Origin: Ruegeria halocynthiae
GTDB lineage: Bacteria > Pseudomonadota > Alphaproteobacteria > Rhodobacterales > Rhodobacteraceae
DNA length: 64,000 nucleotides
NCBI RefSeq assembly: GCF_000743705.1
Contig: NZ_JQEZ01000007.1
Coordinates: 1 to 64,000 of the forward strand
Reading direction: 5' to 3'
Positions 62,193 to 64,000 of this stretch are shown here, piece after piece (position 1 is the first letter of the stretch; the number at the start of each line of letters is the position of its first letter). The notes under the pieces were generated by a model. It saw only the letters and a list, made by a program, of their open reading frames with translations. It had not been told where the DNA came from and did no database searches. A program made the translations under genes and the position numbers.

Positions 62193-62660
62193 TTGTCCCT
62201 GCGTGAACTGATATCCGGCTGGGCTAAACCGGGCCGCGTTGAGTGGATCGGTCTGCGGCCCGCCCGACGACTTGGGGTGGAGGTTGCGGACGCGACTATG
62301 ATTTCTTCCGTCGGGCTCGACGGCGACCGCAGCCGTGCGGGCAAGCGGGCGGTGACTTTGATCCAGCAGGAGCATCTGGGGGCGATTGGCTCTTATCTGG
62401 GGCGCGGACCGGTCTCACCCGAAATCCTGCGGCGCAATCTGGTGGTTTCGGGGATCAATCTGGCGGCGCTCAAGGGGCGGGAGGTGCAGGTGGGCGAGGC
62501 CATTTTGCGGTTCACCGTGATTTGTGCGCCGTGTAGCCGGATGGAGGAGGCGCTGGGCAAGGGGGGATACTCTGCCGTGCGCGGGCATGGCGGTTGGTGT
62601 GCCGAGGTGGTGCGGCCCGGGCGTGTTCGCTTGGGTGATCCGGTACAACCTGTTGATTGA
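62193..62660 (+). CDS. MOSC-domain protein
   Basis: 155 residues from TTG 62193, preceded by a near-ideal [49 protein letters not shown] and [13 protein letters not shown] are the family motifs; the Cys in APCSRM corresponds to the conserved sulfur-carrying cysteine. MOSC proteins transfer sulfur linked to molybdenum cofactor. It is followed immediately by nadD. Confidence 0.88.
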   Translation: MSLRELISGWAKPGRVEWIGLRPARRLGVEVADATMISSVGLDGDRSRAGKRAVTLIQQEHLGAIGSYLGRGPVSPEILRRNLVVSGINLAALKGREVQVGEAILRFTVICAPCSRMEEALGKGGYSAVRGHGGWCAEVVRPGRVRLGDPVQPVD

Positions 62661-62692
62661 CAACCCGCTTCAGTTCTGAACATCAGCAAGGG

Positions 62693-63313
62693 ATGATGCG
62701 AAGCGCGATACCATATGCGCGGCCCGGGCAGGTCATCGGGTTGTTCGGCGGGTCTTTTGATCCGCCGCATCAGGGGCATGTGCATGTCACGCATGAGGCG
62801 ATGAAGGCATTCGGGTTGGATCGGGTGTGGTGGCTGGTCTCACCGGGCAATCCGTTGAAAACACGCGGTCCTGCGCCGCTGTCGCGGCGGATCAAGGCGG
62901 CCAGCACGGTGATGCAGCATCCGCACGTCGAGGTGACGGGTCTGGAAGACCTCATCGGAACGCGGGCGACAGCGGATACTCTGGCCGCATTGACACGACT
63001 GTACCCGCAGGTGCGGTTTGTCTGGCTGATGGGCGCCGACAATCTGGCGCAGTTTCACCGCTGGAAGGATTGGCGGCAGATCATGGACAGCGTGCCTGTG
63101 GGCGTTCTGGCGCGGCCGGGGGACCGGATTTCGGCCAGAATGTCGCCTGCCGCGCGGATTTATGCCAAATACCGGATCGATGGGCAGGCAAGGCATCTGC
63201 TGGGGCGGGCGCAGGCTCCGGCGTGGTGTTTTGTCAATGTACCGATGGTCGATGTCAGTTCCAGCGACATCCGCAAACGCGGCGAATGGGCGGATGGGGT
63301 GTTGCCGGAATAG
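62693..63313 (+). CDS. nadD: Nicotinate-nucleotide adenylyltransferase
   Basis: 206 residues from ATG 62693; a TTG at 62657 overlaps the MOSC stop and is the alternative. [15 protein letters not shown] is the nucleotidyltransferase H-x-G-H block; [22 protein letters not shown] and the C-terminal SSSDIRKR (ISSTxIR-type) complete it. It makes deamido-NAD+, the substrate of NadE (45399-47057). A PBP4-type gene follows after 66 bp. Confidence 0.94.
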   Translation: MMRSAIPYARPGQVIGLFGGSFDPPHQGHVHVTHEAMKAFGLDRVWWLVSPGNPLKTRGPAPLSRRIKAASTVMQHPHVEVTGLEDLIGTRATADTLAALTRLYPQVRFVWLMGADNLAQFHRWKDWRQIMDSVPVGVLARPGDRISARMSPAARIYAKYRIDGQARHLLGRAQAPAWCFVNVPMVDVSSSDIRKRGEWADGVLPE

Positions 63314-63379
63314 CCCCTATAGTCGCATAGTGTAAATCTGCGGTTGTCTGCCTTTTGTCTCTGGGATTTTATTTGATCC

Positions 63380-64000
63380 ATGATTGATCGTTTTTCACGT
63401 CGTAAATTTCTTGGGGGGCTGGGGGCTGCACTGATCCCCATTGCCGGGCTGGCGGAAGCGCCGCTGGAGTCGTTGCGTCCCCAGGTGCGCGGGGTCGAAC
63501 TGAACGGGGTCGAACGGATTATCCAGGCCGCCGGGCTAAAGGGCGAGGTGGTTTTTGCCGTCGCCGACGTGGAAACCGGCGCGCAGCTAGAGGCATTTGG
63601 CGATCGGGACGGTTTACCGCCTGCCAGTGTCGCCAAGGCGCTGACGGCATTGTACGCACTGGATGTATTGGGGCCGGATTACCGGTTCGAAACAACCTTG
63701 ATGGCCAACGGGCCGATTGAAAACGGTATTCTCAAGGGCGATCTGATCCTTGTGGGTGGTGGCGATCCGCTGCTGGATACAGATGCGCTGGCGGCAATGG
63801 CCGCCAATCTGCGCGAGGCCGGGATCACCGAAGTGCAGGGCGCGTTCAAGGTCTATGACGGGGCGCTGCCATATGTGTTCAGTATCGACCCGGGCCAGCC
63901 TGATCATCTGGGGTACAGCCCGGCCATCAGCGGGATGTCCCTGAATTTCAACCGGGTGCATTTCGAATGGAAGCGCGCGGGCAAAGGTTATGACGTGACG
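63380..64000 (+). CDS. dacB: D-alanyl-D-alanine carboxypeptidase/endopeptidase (PBP4 family), N-terminal part
   Basis: Only the first 207 residues are in the window; the frame runs off the right edge. SRRKFLGGLGAALIPIAGL is a twin-arginine-type signal. The first catalytic motif S-x-x-K is SVAK at 83-86 (PASVAKALTALY), followed by LVGGGDPLLDTDAL and SGMSLNFNR. PBP4 enzymes trim or cleave peptidoglycan crosslinks in the periplasm. Confidence 0.92.
   Translation, partial: MIDRFSRRKFLGGLGAALIPIAGLAEAPLESLRPQVRGVELNGVERIIQAAGLKGEVVFAVADVETGAQLEAFGDRDGLPPASVAKALTALYALDVLGPDYRFETTLMANGPIENGILKGDLILVGGGDPLLDTDALAAMAANLREAGITEVQGAFKVYDGALPYVFSIDPGQPDHLGYSPAISGMSLNFNRVHFEWKRAGKGYDVT

Overview
The window looks like a chromosome segment from a marine alphaproteobacterium of the Rhodobacteraceae (Roseobacter group, Ruegeria/Phaeobacter-like; the genus is an inference). 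Support comes from the GC-rich core, an RpoH2-type sigma factor, CoaBC-Dut-MoeB and MreBCD-PBP2-RodA blocks of roseobacter type, and many ATGA-coupled genes. No rRNA, tRNA or CRISPR array was seen.

Positions 1 to about 23,997 are a lower-GC accessory island, and its left end lies outside the window. It begins with an IS481-type insertion sequence. Next is a two-partner secretion / contact-dependent inhibition operon (938-12,119): Sel1-repeat protein, lipoprotein, IalB-like protein, TpsB, a 2,429-residue TpsA with a TNT-like C-terminal toxin region, and a small candidate immunity protein. A leftward TnsE-like gene and a leftward QueC-like / SagB-nitroreductase-like pair follow. Then come a run of five very small genes, a DUF262 + HEPN-ribonuclease pair, a DUF4365-like and a DUF2971-like protein. 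The island ends exactly inside yifB (comM) after codon 281, with TGT at the boundary and two short direct repeats just inside. This is the kind of site used by Tn7-like elements such as the AbaR/Tn6022 group, so I read the island as a Tn7-like element or its remnant carrying a defence and competition cargo.

Positions 24,000-57,600 are core chromosome. Leftward cobU-cobC-GST-yifB(5' part) is followed by rightward rpoH2-chaN, coaBC-dut-moeB and an M3 peptidase. The leftward elongasome operon mreB-mreC-mreD-mrdA-rodA-ghrA is followed by rlmJ. A leftward leuA has a leucine-rich leader peptide upstream. After it come an SDR gene, an 18-repeat MORN protein, nadE, an FAD oxidoreductase, an MBL hydrolase, gltX, a gamma-glutamylcyclotransferase, an nsrR-like regulator, and a ybbAP-like ABC transporter divergent from tesA.

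Positions 57,700-62,180 hold a second, small accessory patch: a cold-shock gene, a REP-associated transposase with a REP pair inside its own reading frame and a second REP pair downstream, two unrecognised AT-richer genes, and ettA between them. The window closes with core genes: a MOSC protein, nadD and the start of a PBP4-type carboxypeptidase.
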